A stretch of DNA of 64,000 bases from positions 248,001 to 312,000 of the forward strand of contig NZ_SMCV01000001.1 of NCBI RefSeq assembly GCF_004342285.1, given 5' to 3'. The notes under the pieces are model-generated. The model was not told where the DNA came from, did not search any database, and saw nothing but the letters and a program-made list of their open reading frames with translations. Position numbers and translations under genes: made by a program. The DNA is from Klebsiella sp. BIGb0138 (GTDB taxonomy: Bacteria > Pseudomonadota > Gammaproteobacteria > Enterobacterales > Enterobacteriaceae). Shown here piece after piece: positions 24,413 through 33,120 of the stretch (position 1 is its first letter; every line of letters starts with the position of its first letter).

Positions 24413-25681
24413 TTAAAAATCATATTTTAACGTTAAACGGTTCTGCCAAAAGTTCTTTTTATATCGTGATGATGTCTGTACTCCGGCATAATCGCTGAGA
24501 TTAAAGCCTGTAAAAATACCCGGGGCGAACCAGGTAAAGAACACCATATATTCCGACTGATTGATTCCCGGCGCGGCGACGTCCGCCTTCAGATCCATAA
24601 AGGAGTAGCGCGCGCCGACTTTCAGCGCCTCCTGTAGCGAATAAGCCACATTCGTTGAGTATGCGTTTCCGCTGCCCAAATCCTCGGTGCTGGTAAAATA
24701 AGGCTGAGCGAACCACGGCCCGGAGGAGGTACTGTGCGCATAAGGCACCACCACGCTTCCGTTATTCCACGCTGAAGGGTGTGAAGCAATATGATCGTAG
24801 TTAATATCCCAGTGCATTTTCGGTAGCGGCGTGGCAGAAAACTGAATGCCGTATGAGGTGCTGTCCACCTCTCCCAGCCACTCTCGTCCTGCGCCGGTAC
24901 CGCGAATAAACTGCAGCCCGATATCCGGCTGCCAGCGATAATTTAGCCAGCGCAGGCGGCCTTCGCTATAAAAAAGCCTGGCGTAGTCCTGATAGTTTTC
25001 ATACCACAGCTGGCCAGACAGCTTTTTCTCCGCGGCCCGCCACGTTCGTCCCAGCCCAGCGGCCCACATACCGTCGGTCTTCTCGCTAACGTTGGTATAG
25101 GCGCTGGTGGCCTGAAAGCGATCGCTGCCCCAGGGTTTATAACGCCAGAGCCGGCTGGCGTGCAAAAAGTCCTCTTTATCACCATAGTGCGCATCCACGC
25201 CGCGAAACAGGATCGGGGTGATGCGCCAGTCATAATCGGAGACAAACGGTAGATTGACGCGCTGGTCGCCGGCGGTGATGCTTAATGCGTCATCGTGCCA
25301 GCGCAGCCAGGCTTCGCCGATATTCGTTTGATTATCCGCAAGGGAAGAAAGGGTGTGCGCGCTATCCGGGTGGTCAATACCTCGCACAAAAATACCGCTG
25401 ATTCCGGCGCTAAAACCGTAATAGTCGGCGGTTTCATAGTTAATTGAACCGCCATAGCTGACCGTGTCCTGATTACGTGCCGTCACGAAGTTCGCATTAT
25501 GGGTCGAATAATAAAGCGTTCTGATGCTGCCGTTCACCTTACCGCAGGCCAGGGCGGAAAACAGCGACGCGCCCTGCGGTTGCGGATAATGACACTCACG
25601 CGTCTCCGGCGTTTCGGCAGCAAAAACCCCCGCCGGGAATAGCAATGCGATTCCCAGAATGCGATTTATCTGGTTTTTCAT
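24413..25681 (-). CDS. OprD-family outer-membrane porin
   Basis: A 422-residue precursor. A signal peptide of about 21 residues (cleaved after GVFA) precedes alternating aromatic beta strands. INYETADYYGFSAGISG and a C-terminal strand ending in phenylalanine (LTLKYDF) are typical of the OprD/OccK porins. These take up amino acids and organic acids and are rare in enterobacteria compared with Pseudomonas. It lies downstream of the monooxygenase (gap 162 bases) and convergent to the FCD regulator, so it could serve either the sulfonate-type or the catabolic cluster. Confidence 0.88.
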   Translation of the reverse strand: MKNQINRILGIALLFPAGVFAAETPETRECHYPQPQGASLFSALACGKVNGSIRTLYYSTHNANFVTARNQDTVSYGGSINYETADYYGFSAGISGIFVRGIDHPDSAHTLSSLADNQTNIGEAWLRWHDDALSITAGDQRVNLPFVSDYDWRITPILFRGVDAHYGDKEDFLHASRLWRYKPWGSDRFQATSAYTNVSEKTDGMWAAGLGRTWRAAEKKLSGQLWYENYQDYARLFYSEGRLRWLNYRWQPDIGLQFIRGTGAGREWLGEVDSTSYGIQFSATPLPKMHWDINYDHIASHPSAWNNGSVVVPYAHSTSSGPWFAQPYFTSTEDLGSGNAYSTNVAYSLQEALKVGARYSFMDLKADVAAPGINQSEYMVFFTWFAPGIFTGFNLSDYAGVQTSSRYKKNFWQNRLTLKYDF

Positions 25682-25783
25682 ATTACCCTTAAATTAACCC
25701 AATAAATTCACTTGCGCTCCCGCCTGCTAATAATATCTGCGAGCCGGGAAATAACGCATATTAATCATGAACGGCGCGAGCCG

Positions 25784-25820
25784 GCCTTCCAGAAATAATT
25801 TCCGGAAGGCGATATTTTTT
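25784..25820. terminator. Hairpin between monooxygenase and porin genes
   Basis: GCCTTCC-A-GAAA pairs with TTTC-C-GGAAGGC (one mismatch). A T-run follows on the plus strand. On the minus strand, where the neighbouring genes lie, it has no U-run, so it may only stabilise the transcript end. Confidence 0.45.
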
Positions 25821-25843
25821 ATTATTCAGCGCGGGATAAAACG

Positions 25844-26992
25844 TTAAAGCTGGCTGCGAACGCGCGGTAAAACCTCTTCGCCAACGCGTATCGCCTCCTC
25901 GAGGTGCGGGTTCGCAGCCAGGATAAAGTTAGAAAAGCCAGCGCGCACGTACTCCGCCAGGCGATCGGCCACCTGCTGATAACTGCCGACGATACCGATC
26001 GTCGGACCGGGGCGTACGAGTCCAAGGCCGGACCATAAATTCGGCCCGATAACGTAATCAGCGAAGTTTTCTCCTTTATCCTGGCGCAGCGCCGCCTGAC
26101 GCTGCGCGCCTACCGAATCACCGCCGCCGACGCTGGTCATCGGGTTAGCCGTGCGCGGCGCGCTGAAGTCATGCTTATCCCACAACCGGCGCGCTTCATC
26201 CCACGCCTCTTCTTCAGTCTCGCGGGCAAAAATATCCACCCGCAGGCCGTATTTCAGCTGGCGCCCCTGCTCATCCGCCATCCGGTTCAGACGTTGCATC
26301 ATCGCCTGCATTTGCGCCAGCGGTTCCAGCCACATAAGATAAAAATCGGCATGGCGCGCGGCCACTGCTAAAGCCGGTTCGGAGGAACCGGAGAAGTAAA
26401 CTCCCGGCTTACGGGTATGCAACAGCGGAGCGGCTAACCCTCCTCCCGCCACCTGATAGCGTTCGCCATGATGATCGAACGGCTGCCCTTGCCATAAACC
26501 TTCGATGACCTCCAGCCACTCCCCCGTCCGCCCGTAGCGATCGTCATGCGGTAAAAAATCGCCGTAGGCGCGCTGTGCCGGGGCGCTACCGCCGGTTATC
26601 ACGTTCCACTCCAGCCGGTTGCCGCTGATGCGTTGCAGCGTCGCGCTCATCTTCGCCGCATAGGCTGGAGTGATAAAACCGGGCTGAAACGCGGTCATAA
26701 AACGTAAGGTCCGCGTTTCCCGCGCCAGCGCCGCGGCAATCATGAGCGGTTCGTCGCTGGGCAGGGAGGTCGGTACCAGCGCGCCGTCAAAACCGGCGAC
26801 CTCGCAGGCTTTCGCCACCATTGCCATATAGTCGATATAGCCCCAGGCGCTGGCGGAGGCCCCACCGCCGCCCGGGGCGATGGAGTGGGACGTTGCGGGC
26901 TTCCAGTCGCCGCGGTTCCAGGCTTTTGACGACACGGAGCGGCCATCGCCGTGCGTGGGAATACGCCAGAAAAACTCAATCGGCTGACCCAT
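25844..26992 (-). CDS. FMNH2-dependent alkanesulfonate monooxygenase-like (SsuD family)
   Basis: A 382-residue luciferase-like TIM-barrel oxygenase. It opens IEFFWRIPTHGDGR, and LEWNVITGG, the YG..LPHD.RYGRTGEW segment and the C-terminal IVGSYQQVADRLAEY are characteristic of SsuD. It would cleave the C-S bond of organosulfonates with reduced flavin to release sulfite. No FMN reductase (SsuE) is beside it, so flavin must come from elsewhere. Starts three bases after the substrate-binding protein gene. Sulfonate substrate inferred. Confidence 0.88.
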   Translation of the reverse strand: MGQPIEFFWRIPTHGDGRSVSSKAWNRGDWKPATSHSIAPGGGGASASAWGYIDYMAMVAKACEVAGFDGALVPTSLPSDEPLMIAAALARETRTLRFMTAFQPGFITPAYAAKMSATLQRISGNRLEWNVITGGSAPAQRAYGDFLPHDDRYGRTGEWLEVIEGLWQGQPFDHHGERYQVAGGGLAAPLLHTRKPGVYFSGSSEPALAVAARHADFYLMWLEPLAQMQAMMQRLNRMADEQGRQLKYGLRVDIFARETEEEAWDEARRLWDKHDFSAPRTANPMTSVGGGDSVGAQRQAALRQDKGENFADYVIGPNLWSGLGLVRPGPTIGIVGSYQQVADRLAEYVRAGFSNFILAANPHLEEAIRVGEEVLPRVRSQL

Positions 26993-26995
26993 CGG

Positions 26996-27886
26996 TTATA
27001 CCTCCACCGCATCAAGCTGGAAGGGTAAACGCGTCACGTTGATATCGATTTTGTTGGCGATCAGACCGTGACGGAACAGTAAATCCCCTTCCGCCTGCTG
27101 TTCGGCAAAGAGCTGCTCATCCGGCGCGGTAATCCCCCATTCGCGCCCCTGCAGCCCGCGCGTCCACTCTTCCGGCGTCAGCCCGTTGGCGATCACCCGC
27201 GAAAACAGCTCTCCCGCCGCGGTTAGATTTTCGCCAATCCACGCATCGGTCGCCACCAGCGTGTCGAACAGCGCCCGCACTTTGTCCTCGCCGGCGGCCA
27301 CCACATCCGGCAGGACCCAAAAAACGGAACGATTGGCGATCACATCCCCGCAATCCTGAATTTTACGCAAGCCGCCGCCCGCCAGCGCCGCGCTGAGGTA
27401 AGGATCCATGGCGATCCACGCATCTACCTCATCCGCCTGTAAGGCGGCGAGCGATGCGCCGGGCAATAAATTCACCGGTACGATATCGGTGTACTTCAGC
27501 CCAACCTGTTCCAGGGTCGCCAGCAGGAAGTAGGTCTGAAAAGAGCCTTCGATAAAGCCGATACGCTTACCGGCTAAATCCTCCGCGCGGACGATCGGCG
27601 AGTGTTCCGTCACCAGGATCGACGACCAGCTACGGCGCGGATGCGACGCGCCAATATACGCCAGCCGGACATGGTCTGCCTGCGCCACCACCGCACGCGT
27701 GGTGCCGGTGCCAATCACATTCACTTTGCCGCCGAGCGCCAGCTCATGCATCATTTTGCCTTCGGGATACCATAAGAATTCAGGCGCAAAACCGGCGTCC
27801 AGCAGCGGCTGCTGCAGGGGCGGATAGTGGGTCAGCGCGGTTAACGTCAGGTTGGAGGGATGGGCGCCGATACGAATCTTCATCAC
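26996..27886 (-). CDS. ABC transporter substrate-binding protein, NMT1/SsuA-like (second)
   Basis: A 296-residue binding-protein fold (MKIRIGAHPSNLTLTALTHY, GKRIGFIEGSFQTYFLLATL) without any visible signal peptide or Tat motif, unlike the first binding protein at 29543. It may therefore be a cytoplasmic sensor or enzyme-like protein, or it may lack an unseen upstream signal. It is the fourth gene of the operon, between the ATPase and the monooxygenase. Confidence 0.8.
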   Translation of the reverse strand: MMKIRIGAHPSNLTLTALTHYPPLQQPLLDAGFAPEFLWYPEGKMMHELALGGKVNVIGTGTTRAVVAQADHVRLAYIGASHPRRSWSSILVTEHSPIVRAEDLAGKRIGFIEGSFQTYFLLATLEQVGLKYTDIVPVNLLPGASLAALQADEVDAWIAMDPYLSAALAGGGLRKIQDCGDVIANRSVFWVLPDVVAAGEDKVRALFDTLVATDAWIGENLTAAGELFSRVIANGLTPEEWTRGLQGREWGITAPDEQLFAEQQAEGDLLFRHGLIANKIDINVTRLPFQLDAVEV

Positions 27887-27935
27887 GTTGTTCCTTATTT
27901 TTTATGCTTGCGACGTACGGTCATACGCCGTGGGT

Positions 27936-28715
27936 TTATGCCAGAGCCTCACCGCTCGCCTGCGCGAGGTCGGCCCAGATTGCAGCGCACAGCCGGGAGA
28001 ACTCCGGGTTGCCGCGCAGCGCGCGCGGCTCTCTCGGGCGGGGCAAATCAATACGGTAATCCTGCACGATACGCCCCGGACGCGGGCTCATCACGATCAC
28101 CCGATCGGCCAGCGCTACCGCCTCTTCGATATCATGGGTAACAAACACGATGCTGCGCCTGCGGCTTTCCCAAATCCGCAGCAGCTCGCGCCCCATAACG
28201 ATTTTGGTCTGGTAATCCAGCGCGCCGAACGGCTCATCCATCAGGTAAAGCTGCGGTTCATAGGCCAGCAGCCGCGCCAGGGAGACGCGCTGACGCATGC
28301 CGCCGGAAAGCGCGCTGGGGTAATGCCCCTCAAAGCCATGCAATTTGACCAGTTCGATTAGTTCGGCCACCCGCCGTGGATAGTCGGCAGGCGCCATGGC
28401 GGAGAGTTCGCAGCCCACTTTGATGTTTTCCGCCACCGTCGCCCAGGGTAACAACGTGTCGCGCTGAAACATAAAGCCAACGCCCGGCGGCGGCTCGCTA
28501 ACCGGTACGCCATTAATCCGGACCTCGCCGCCGCTGGCGGCCACCAGCCCGGCAATCACGCGCAGTAGCGTCGATTTACCGCAGCCGGACGGCCCCACGA
28601 TGGCGACAAACTCACCGGGCGCCACGCGCAGAGAAAGGTGCTCAATCGCGGTCATCGTCGCGTGATTACCGGTAAACTGTACCGATAACTGTCTGATATC
28701 TATGCTGGCGGTCAT
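27936..28715 (-). CDS. ABC transporter ATP-binding protein (SsuB/TauB-like)
   Basis: A 259-residue ATPase. Walker A GPSGCGKST at 41-49, Q-loop FMFQ at about 81-84, signature LSGGMRQ at 136-142, Walker B LMDEP at 158-162. The start at 28715 overlaps the permease stop as ATGA. The same reading frame stays open for 135 more codons upstream, but that part is a shadow of the permease gene. Energises uptake of sulfonates or related anions. Confidence 0.92.
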   Translation of the reverse strand: MTASIDIRQLSVQFTGNHATMTAIEHLSLRVAPGEFVAIVGPSGCGKSTLLRVIAGLVAASGGEVRINGVPVSEPPPGVGFMFQRDTLLPWATVAENIKVGCELSAMAPADYPRRVAELIELVKLHGFEGHYPSALSGGMRQRVSLARLLAYEPQLYLMDEPFGALDYQTKIVMGRELLRIWESRRRSIVFVTHDIEEAVALADRVIVMSPRPGRIVQDYRIDLPRPREPRALRGNPEFSRLCAAIWADLAQASGEALA

Positions 28716-29533
28716 TGGCGCCACTCCGTCATACGCCGGAAGATCCGGGCGATTAGTGAATTGGCGATCATGGCCAGCACCAGCAGAATCATGATGCCGG
28801 TAAACACGCCGGTAGAATCGAGCTGGCCCGCGGCATTTTCGATATACCAGCCGACCCCCTCGCTGGAGCCAATCAGTTCGCCAACCACCGCGCCAATGAG
28901 CGCCAGGCCCACGGCGATACGCATCGCCGCCGCGATCCACGGCAGGATTGCCGGCAGCATGACCCGGCGCAGGATATAGCGTGGGGTGGCGCGCATGGTG
29001 CGCATCAGATCGATGTGATCGCGATCCAGCGATCGCACGCCTTCCAGTACGTTTAACATGAAGACGAACAGCACCATCGAGAAGGACATCATCACCTTCG
29101 CCGACAGGCCAATGCCAAACCACAGCACGAACAGCGGCGCCAGCGCTACCCGCGGCAGGCTATACAGCCCCATCAATAACGGCTCCACCACGCTTGCGAC
29201 ACGCCGGAAACGCGCCAGCGCCAGCCCGAGCGCTATGCCGACCAGCGCGCCCAATATCAGGCCGATGCCCGCTTCGCTCAGGGTAGCGGCAGTGTGGCGC
29301 CACAGATCGCCATTTAACGCCAGCTGCCACAGCCGCTGCGCGATATCACCCGGTCGGCTCACCCAGAACGGGTCGATAAACCAGCTTCCCGCCGCCTGCC
29401 ATATCAATAGCAGCGCGAGGATAAACAGAATCTGCTGGCTTAATATCCGCCGCGACGTCGGGGCGCTTTTTTGCGCCGCGCCATCCGCCTGCCGCTTTGG
29501 CTGCAGTGAAGAAGAGGTAAATAGGTTACTCAC
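28712..29533 (-). CDS. ABC transporter permease (SsuC-like)
   Basis: A 273-residue inner-membrane permease with about six helices. The EAA-like loop reads ATLSEAGIGLILGALVGIAL early and RYILRRVMLPAILPWIAAAM near residue 190, as in nitrate/sulfonate/taurine permeases. It starts ten bases after the binding-protein gene and overlaps the ATPase gene. Confidence 0.9.
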   Translation of the reverse strand: MSNLFTSSSLQPKRQADGAAQKSAPTSRRILSQQILFILALLLIWQAAGSWFIDPFWVSRPGDIAQRLWQLALNGDLWRHTAATLSEAGIGLILGALVGIALGLALARFRRVASVVEPLLMGLYSLPRVALAPLFVLWFGIGLSAKVMMSFSMVLFVFMLNVLEGVRSLDRDHIDLMRTMRATPRYILRRVMLPAILPWIAAAMRIAVGLALIGAVVGELIGSSEGVGWYIENAAGQLDSTGVFTGIMILLVLAMIANSLIARIFRRMTEWRQ

Positions 29534-29542
29534 GCCTTCTCC

Positions 29543-30511
29543 TTATCCTTTGCTCAGCAGATCGAGATCGGGCACGGTAATGGCGCTGTAGTCAGGCTGA
29601 CTCAGTGTCGGATCGGACGCTTTGAGCATTTTCACCATCAGCTGATAGCCTTCCGGCGCCATTTTTCCGTCAGGCGACAGCAATTTCGGTGCCTCTTCCA
29701 CCAGCACCTGGCGTAACGCCGGAGACAAACGCGGGTACATTTCATCCACCCCCGCCTGTACCGCGGCCGGGTCGGTCTGGATCACCTGCTCCGCCTTGAT
29801 CACCGCGCGCGCCAGGCGCTGCGCTTCATCACGGTGTTTTGCCAACCAACGGTCAACCACCACCAGGTCCAGCGCCGGATACTGTAAGGTGCGAAAATCC
29901 TGAATCAGTTTAAAACGCTTGTCCGCCAGCGCCGCCTGGACATCCGGGGTTGTAAGCATGCCGGCCTGCACCGCCCCGCTCTCTATGGCCGCGCGCATTG
30001 GACCGCCGGTTCCAATCCCCACCAGACGAAAATCGCGTTCGGCATTCAGCCCCTGCTGGCCGATGTAGTAGCGCAGGGTATTATCGGTGAGGCTGCCGGG
30101 AGAGGTTATCCCGACCGTTTTTCCGCGCAGATCGCTCAGCCGGGCGGCGGGAGTGTCTGCCCGCGCCACCAGCCCATAACCATGATGTTCGGTCAACGCC
30201 ACCAGCACTCGCCCGCCGAGATGGCGATTTTGTAAACGCACCGCATGGTCGGCGGCGCAGATGCAGGCCGCGATGCTCCCTCCCGCCAGCGCCTGTACCG
30301 CCGGCGCGCCGCCTTTGAACGACACGGTGTTCACCTGCAGGTCTTCATCGGCAAAGAAACCTTTTTGCTCAGCCACGATCAAAGGTAGCGATCCCAATGA
30401 GTTTTGCGCCGCGCCGAGCGTAAGGGTGGTCTTCGCCTGCAGGGAAAATGCGCTTAATCCCAACAGTAATACGGCAATCATGCCGCGTCCGCGCATAGCT
30501 ACTGTTTGCAT
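29543..30511 (-). CDS. ABC transporter periplasmic substrate-binding protein (SsuA-like)
   Basis: A 322-residue protein with a Sec signal peptide of about 25 residues ending at LQA. TLTLGAAQNSLGSLPLIVAEQ and GKTVGITSPGSLTDNTLRYY mark the NMT1/SsuA-like family. The start at 30511 is chosen for the signal peptide and an AAAGG upstream. It is the first gene of the operon; its promoter faces the divergent amidase gene. Confidence 0.88.
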   Translation of the reverse strand: MQTVAMRGRGMIAVLLLGLSAFSLQAKTTLTLGAAQNSLGSLPLIVAEQKGFFADEDLQVNTVSFKGGAPAVQALAGGSIAACICAADHAVRLQNRHLGGRVLVALTEHHGYGLVARADTPAARLSDLRGKTVGITSPGSLTDNTLRYYIGQQGLNAERDFRLVGIGTGGPMRAAIESGAVQAGMLTTPDVQAALADKRFKLIQDFRTLQYPALDLVVVDRWLAKHRDEAQRLARAVIKAEQVIQTDPAAVQAGVDEMYPRLSPALRQVLVEEAPKLLSPDGKMAPEGYQLMVKMLKASDPTLSQPDYSAITVPDLDLLSKG

Positions 30512-30528
30512 ATCGTTAGTTACCTTTA

Positions 30529-30544
30529 ATATTTTATAAAATAT
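30529..30544. promoter_or_regulatory. AT-rich perfect palindrome in the divergent promoter
   Basis: ATATTTTATAAAATAT, a 16-bp perfect inverted repeat 18 bases upstream of the binding-protein gene. May be promoter core or an operator. Confidence 0.35.
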
Positions 30545-30582
30545 ATTTTGTATTAACATAAAGAAAACAAACGTGAAAACAA

Positions 30583-30596
30583 TCGTTACGTAACGA
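30583..30596. promoter_or_regulatory. Palindromic operator between transporter operon and amidase
   Basis: TCGTTACGTAACGA is a perfect 14-bp palindrome in the 113-base divergent region. It is placed to control both the ABC/monooxygenase operon and the amidase; the GntR regulator at 32085-32765 is the obvious candidate ligand protein. Confidence 0.5.
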
Positions 30597-30624
30597 ACTT
30601 TTCCGCATAACCATAGGTGATAAT

Positions 30625-32118
30625 GTGATAACCCCACCCTTTTCAGTCTTCGATTCCGCGCGCCATCAGGCAGCACGCATAAAACACGGTGAAATCAGCG
30701 CGGTTGGGCTGGTCGAGGCGCATTTAGACCAGATCGCGCGATTTAATCCGCGTATTAATGCGGTGGTTGTTTTGCTGGCTGAACAGGCGCTGGAACAGGC
30801 CCGGGAGGCGGATCACGCGCGGGAAGCAGGCCGGGCGATCGGACCGTTGCACGGCGTGCCGATCACGGTCAAAGAGTCCTGGGACGTCGCCGGGTTGCCC
30901 GCGACGTTTGGCTTACCCCATCTGCGCAATAATATCGCCGGGGAAGACGCGCTGGCGGTCTCGCGCTTAAAGCAGGCGGGCGCTATCGTACTGGGAAAAA
31001 CCAACGTTCCCCCGAACCTCGCCGACTGGCAAACCCGGCACCCGGATTATGGCGCTACGCTTAACCCGTGGGATGCGCAAAGCACCCCCGGCGGATCGTC
31101 CGGCGGTTCGGCGGCAGCGCTGGCCTGCGGCTTTTCCGCCCTTGAGCTCGGTAGCGATATCGGCGGCTCGATAAGAATGCCCGCCCATTACTGCGGCGTC
31201 TGGGGACATAAACCCAGCTACGGCGCAATCCCCGGACGCGGCCATGCCCAACCGGGAAATATCGCCCCGGCGGATATTGCCGCGTTTGGTCCGCTCAGCC
31301 GCAGCGCTGGCGATTTACGGCTGGCGCTGGATCTGTTAGCCCATCCCGACCCGTACAGCTGGCCGCGGATGCGGCCCGTCCTTGACGACGCGCGGCCGCG
31401 CCACGGCGCGCATTTCCGGGTGGCGATATGGCGCGACGATCCTCATTTTGCAGTGCGCGGGGAAGTTAGTCTGGCGCTGGATCAGGCCGCCGAATCGCTG
31501 CGCCGCGCCGGCGTGAAGGTGGTCGAAACAGGGCGGCCGTCCTTCGACAGCCGGGAGAGTTATGAGGTGTACGTTCAGTTGCTGAGAGCCGCCACCAGCG
31601 GTCGGCAAAGCGACGAAGCCTTTACCGATCGCCAGCATCTCTGCCAACAGTTAGCCGACGACGACAAAAGCTACCGCGCTCTGCTGCTGCGAGGCAATGT
31701 GCTCAGCCATCGCCAGTGGCTGGCGCTGAATCAGCGACGCTACCGACTGATGGCGGCGTGGCAGGCCTTTTTTAATCAGGTGGATTTTTTGCTCTGTCCG
31801 GTGGCCAGCACCCCTGCCTTCCCGCTGTTTAATAATGTGCCGAAGGAGGATCGTTATCTGGAGGTCGACGGGCGGGCGCTGCCGTCGGCAAATGACTATT
31901 TCTGGCTGGGGCTGGCTTCTGCCTGTGGATTACCAGCGACCACCGTGCCGCTGATGCGCACCGCCTCGGGCCTGCCGGTCGGCGCACAGATTATTGGCCG
32001 TTCAGGGGCCGATCGCGCCTGTATCGCGCTGGCAGAAATACTGGAGCGGCACCATTACCGCTTCACGCCGCCGCCGGCAATCTCTCAGCCCGCGTTATCT
32101 GCCTCCCCGGCCGACTGA
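30625..32118 (+). CDS. Amidase (amidase-signature family)
   Basis: A 497-residue amidase with the Ser-cisSer-Lys triad: Lys83 (ITVKESWD), Ser158 (PGGSSGGS) and Ser182 (GSDIGGS), spaced exactly as in fatty acid amide hydrolase. The start is GTG at 30625, preceded by AGGTGA. Cytoplasmic. It would hydrolyse an amide, perhaps an amidated or acylated substrate imported by the divergent transporter. Its 3' end overlaps the convergent GntR gene by 34 bases. Confidence 0.9.
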   Translation: MITPPFSVFDSARHQAARIKHGEISAVGLVEAHLDQIARFNPRINAVVVLLAEQALEQAREADHAREAGRAIGPLHGVPITVKESWDVAGLPATFGLPHLRNNIAGEDALAVSRLKQAGAIVLGKTNVPPNLADWQTRHPDYGATLNPWDAQSTPGGSSGGSAAALACGFSALELGSDIGGSIRMPAHYCGVWGHKPSYGAIPGRGHAQPGNIAPADIAAFGPLSRSAGDLRLALDLLAHPDPYSWPRMRPVLDDARPRHGAHFRVAIWRDDPHFAVRGEVSLALDQAAESLRRAGVKVVETGRPSFDSRESYEVYVQLLRAATSGRQSDEAFTDRQHLCQQLADDDKSYRALLLRGNVLSHRQWLALNQRRYRLMAAWQAFFNQVDFLLCPVASTPAFPLFNNVPKEDRYLEVDGRALPSANDYFWLGLASACGLPATTVPLMRTASGLPVGAQIIGRSGADRACIALAEILERHHYRFTPPPAISQPALSASPAD

Positions 32119-32765
32119 AGGCTGGCGAGATAGGCCCGGCCGCGATCGGCGGCATGCCCGACGTGCCCCGCCATCAGCGTACGGGCTTCATCCGCGTTAC
32201 CTTCGCTGATGGCGGTTAAAATATCGGCGTGGGATTTAAGAATGGAAGCCGTGTCACCCGTCAGCGTTATGCCCTGAACCGGCAGGGCTTTCCATAAGCT
32301 GGTAATAAATTCGGCCAGCAGGGTTGAGCCGCTGGCTTCGGCGATCTTCAGATGAAACAGCTCGTTGAGCCGACTAAGCTCGCGCGCATTTTGGTTCTTT
32401 GCCGCGGCAAGCGAGGCTTCATAGGCGGCGGCAATCTCATCGATCTGCGCTTTATTGGCATGCATGGCGGCAAGACGCGCGGTCTCCGGTTCGAGAATCG
32501 CGCGTAACAGGGAAACTTCATCCGTGCGGCTGAGTTTTTTCTCGGCAATCACCGCCGCATAATGCGGTTTGCGCACGATAAACCCCTGCTCGGCCAGCAG
32601 CGTAAAGGCATCCCGTACCGGCGTCAGGCTCATCCCTAAACGCTCAGCCAGTTCGTTGAGCGTGACTTTTTGTCCCGCTTTCAGTTCTCCGCTTTGAATA
32701 GCGCTAAGCAGCGTTTGGTATGCCAGCTCACTTTTCGTCAGAAAACCACGGACCTGATCAATCAT
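32085..32765 (-). CDS. GntR-family regulator, FCD domain
   Basis: A 226-residue regulator. The winged HTH (residues 10-75; LKAGQKVTLNELAERLGMS, TPVRDAFTLL) is followed by an FCD ligand domain (about 85-215). It is convergent with and overlaps the amidase gene. Likely controls the amidase/ABC transporter intergenic promoter with its perfect palindrome at 30583-30596. Effector unknown. Confidence 0.9.
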   Translation of the reverse strand: MIDQVRGFLTKSELAYQTLLSAIQSGELKAGQKVTLNELAERLGMSLTPVRDAFTLLAEQGFIVRKPHYAAVIAEKKLSRTDEVSLLRAILEPETARLAAMHANKAQIDEIAAAYEASLAAAKNQNARELSRLNELFHLKIAEASGSTLLAEFITSLWKALPVQGITLTGDTASILKSHADILTAISEGNADEARTLMAGHVGHAADRGRAYLASLQSAGEADNAG

Positions 32766-32884
32766 ATTTTATTCCTGCTGCCTGTGCCGTCAAAATCCAC
32801 CCGGGAGAGCCCGCATTTTACGGCATCAGATCGATCCCCGCCAGCTTTCGCCGGTACAGGGCGCCCTCCCTGGTGCGTATGGCC

Positions 32885-32998
32885 TTATCGCCAGTTCAGC
32901 GTTTCGTCATCGATGATGAGCTCAATCACCCCGCCGCGCGATACCGTGCCAATGACCGGACAATGACGGGTAAACTCCAGCGCCAGCGCGGCGAGTAA
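32885..32998 (-). pseudogene. OsmC/Ohr-family C-terminal remnant
   Basis: The minus strand reads LLAALALEFTRHCPV, then IGTVSRGGVIELIIDDETL and a stop at 32885. The HCPV cysteine followed by beta strands is the C-terminal motif of OsmC/YhfA-like peroxidases. No N-terminal half exists; it breaks exactly where the repeat at 32999 begins. Confidence 0.6.
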
Positions 32999-33110
32999 CA
33001 TCCTCGCGCTCTTCGACCTGCCGATCGACGCCCGGGCGACGATCGATGCCCGAAAACGCTCACCTTTACCCCATTGAGGGCAGCGCCATGACCCTGGCGC
33101 TTGCCGCCGC
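32999..33110 (+). pseudogene. Duplicated fragment of MFS gene end and GlcG-like gene start
   Basis: Bases 32999-33079 repeat 15265-15345 with about six mismatches, preserving the MFS C-terminus ATIDARKRSPLPH and its stop. The following 30 bases repeat the first codons of the GlcG-like gene with a small deletion. Together with the OsmC fragment this is a chimeric scar between the amidase module and the zinc operon. Confidence 0.8.
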
Positions 33111-33120
33111 CGGGCGTACA

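Noticed and set aside
28716-29123. N-terminal extension of the ATP-binding protein frame
   Set aside because: The extra codons overlap the permease gene fully and are not protein-like; ATG at 28715 overlaps the permease stop as expected.
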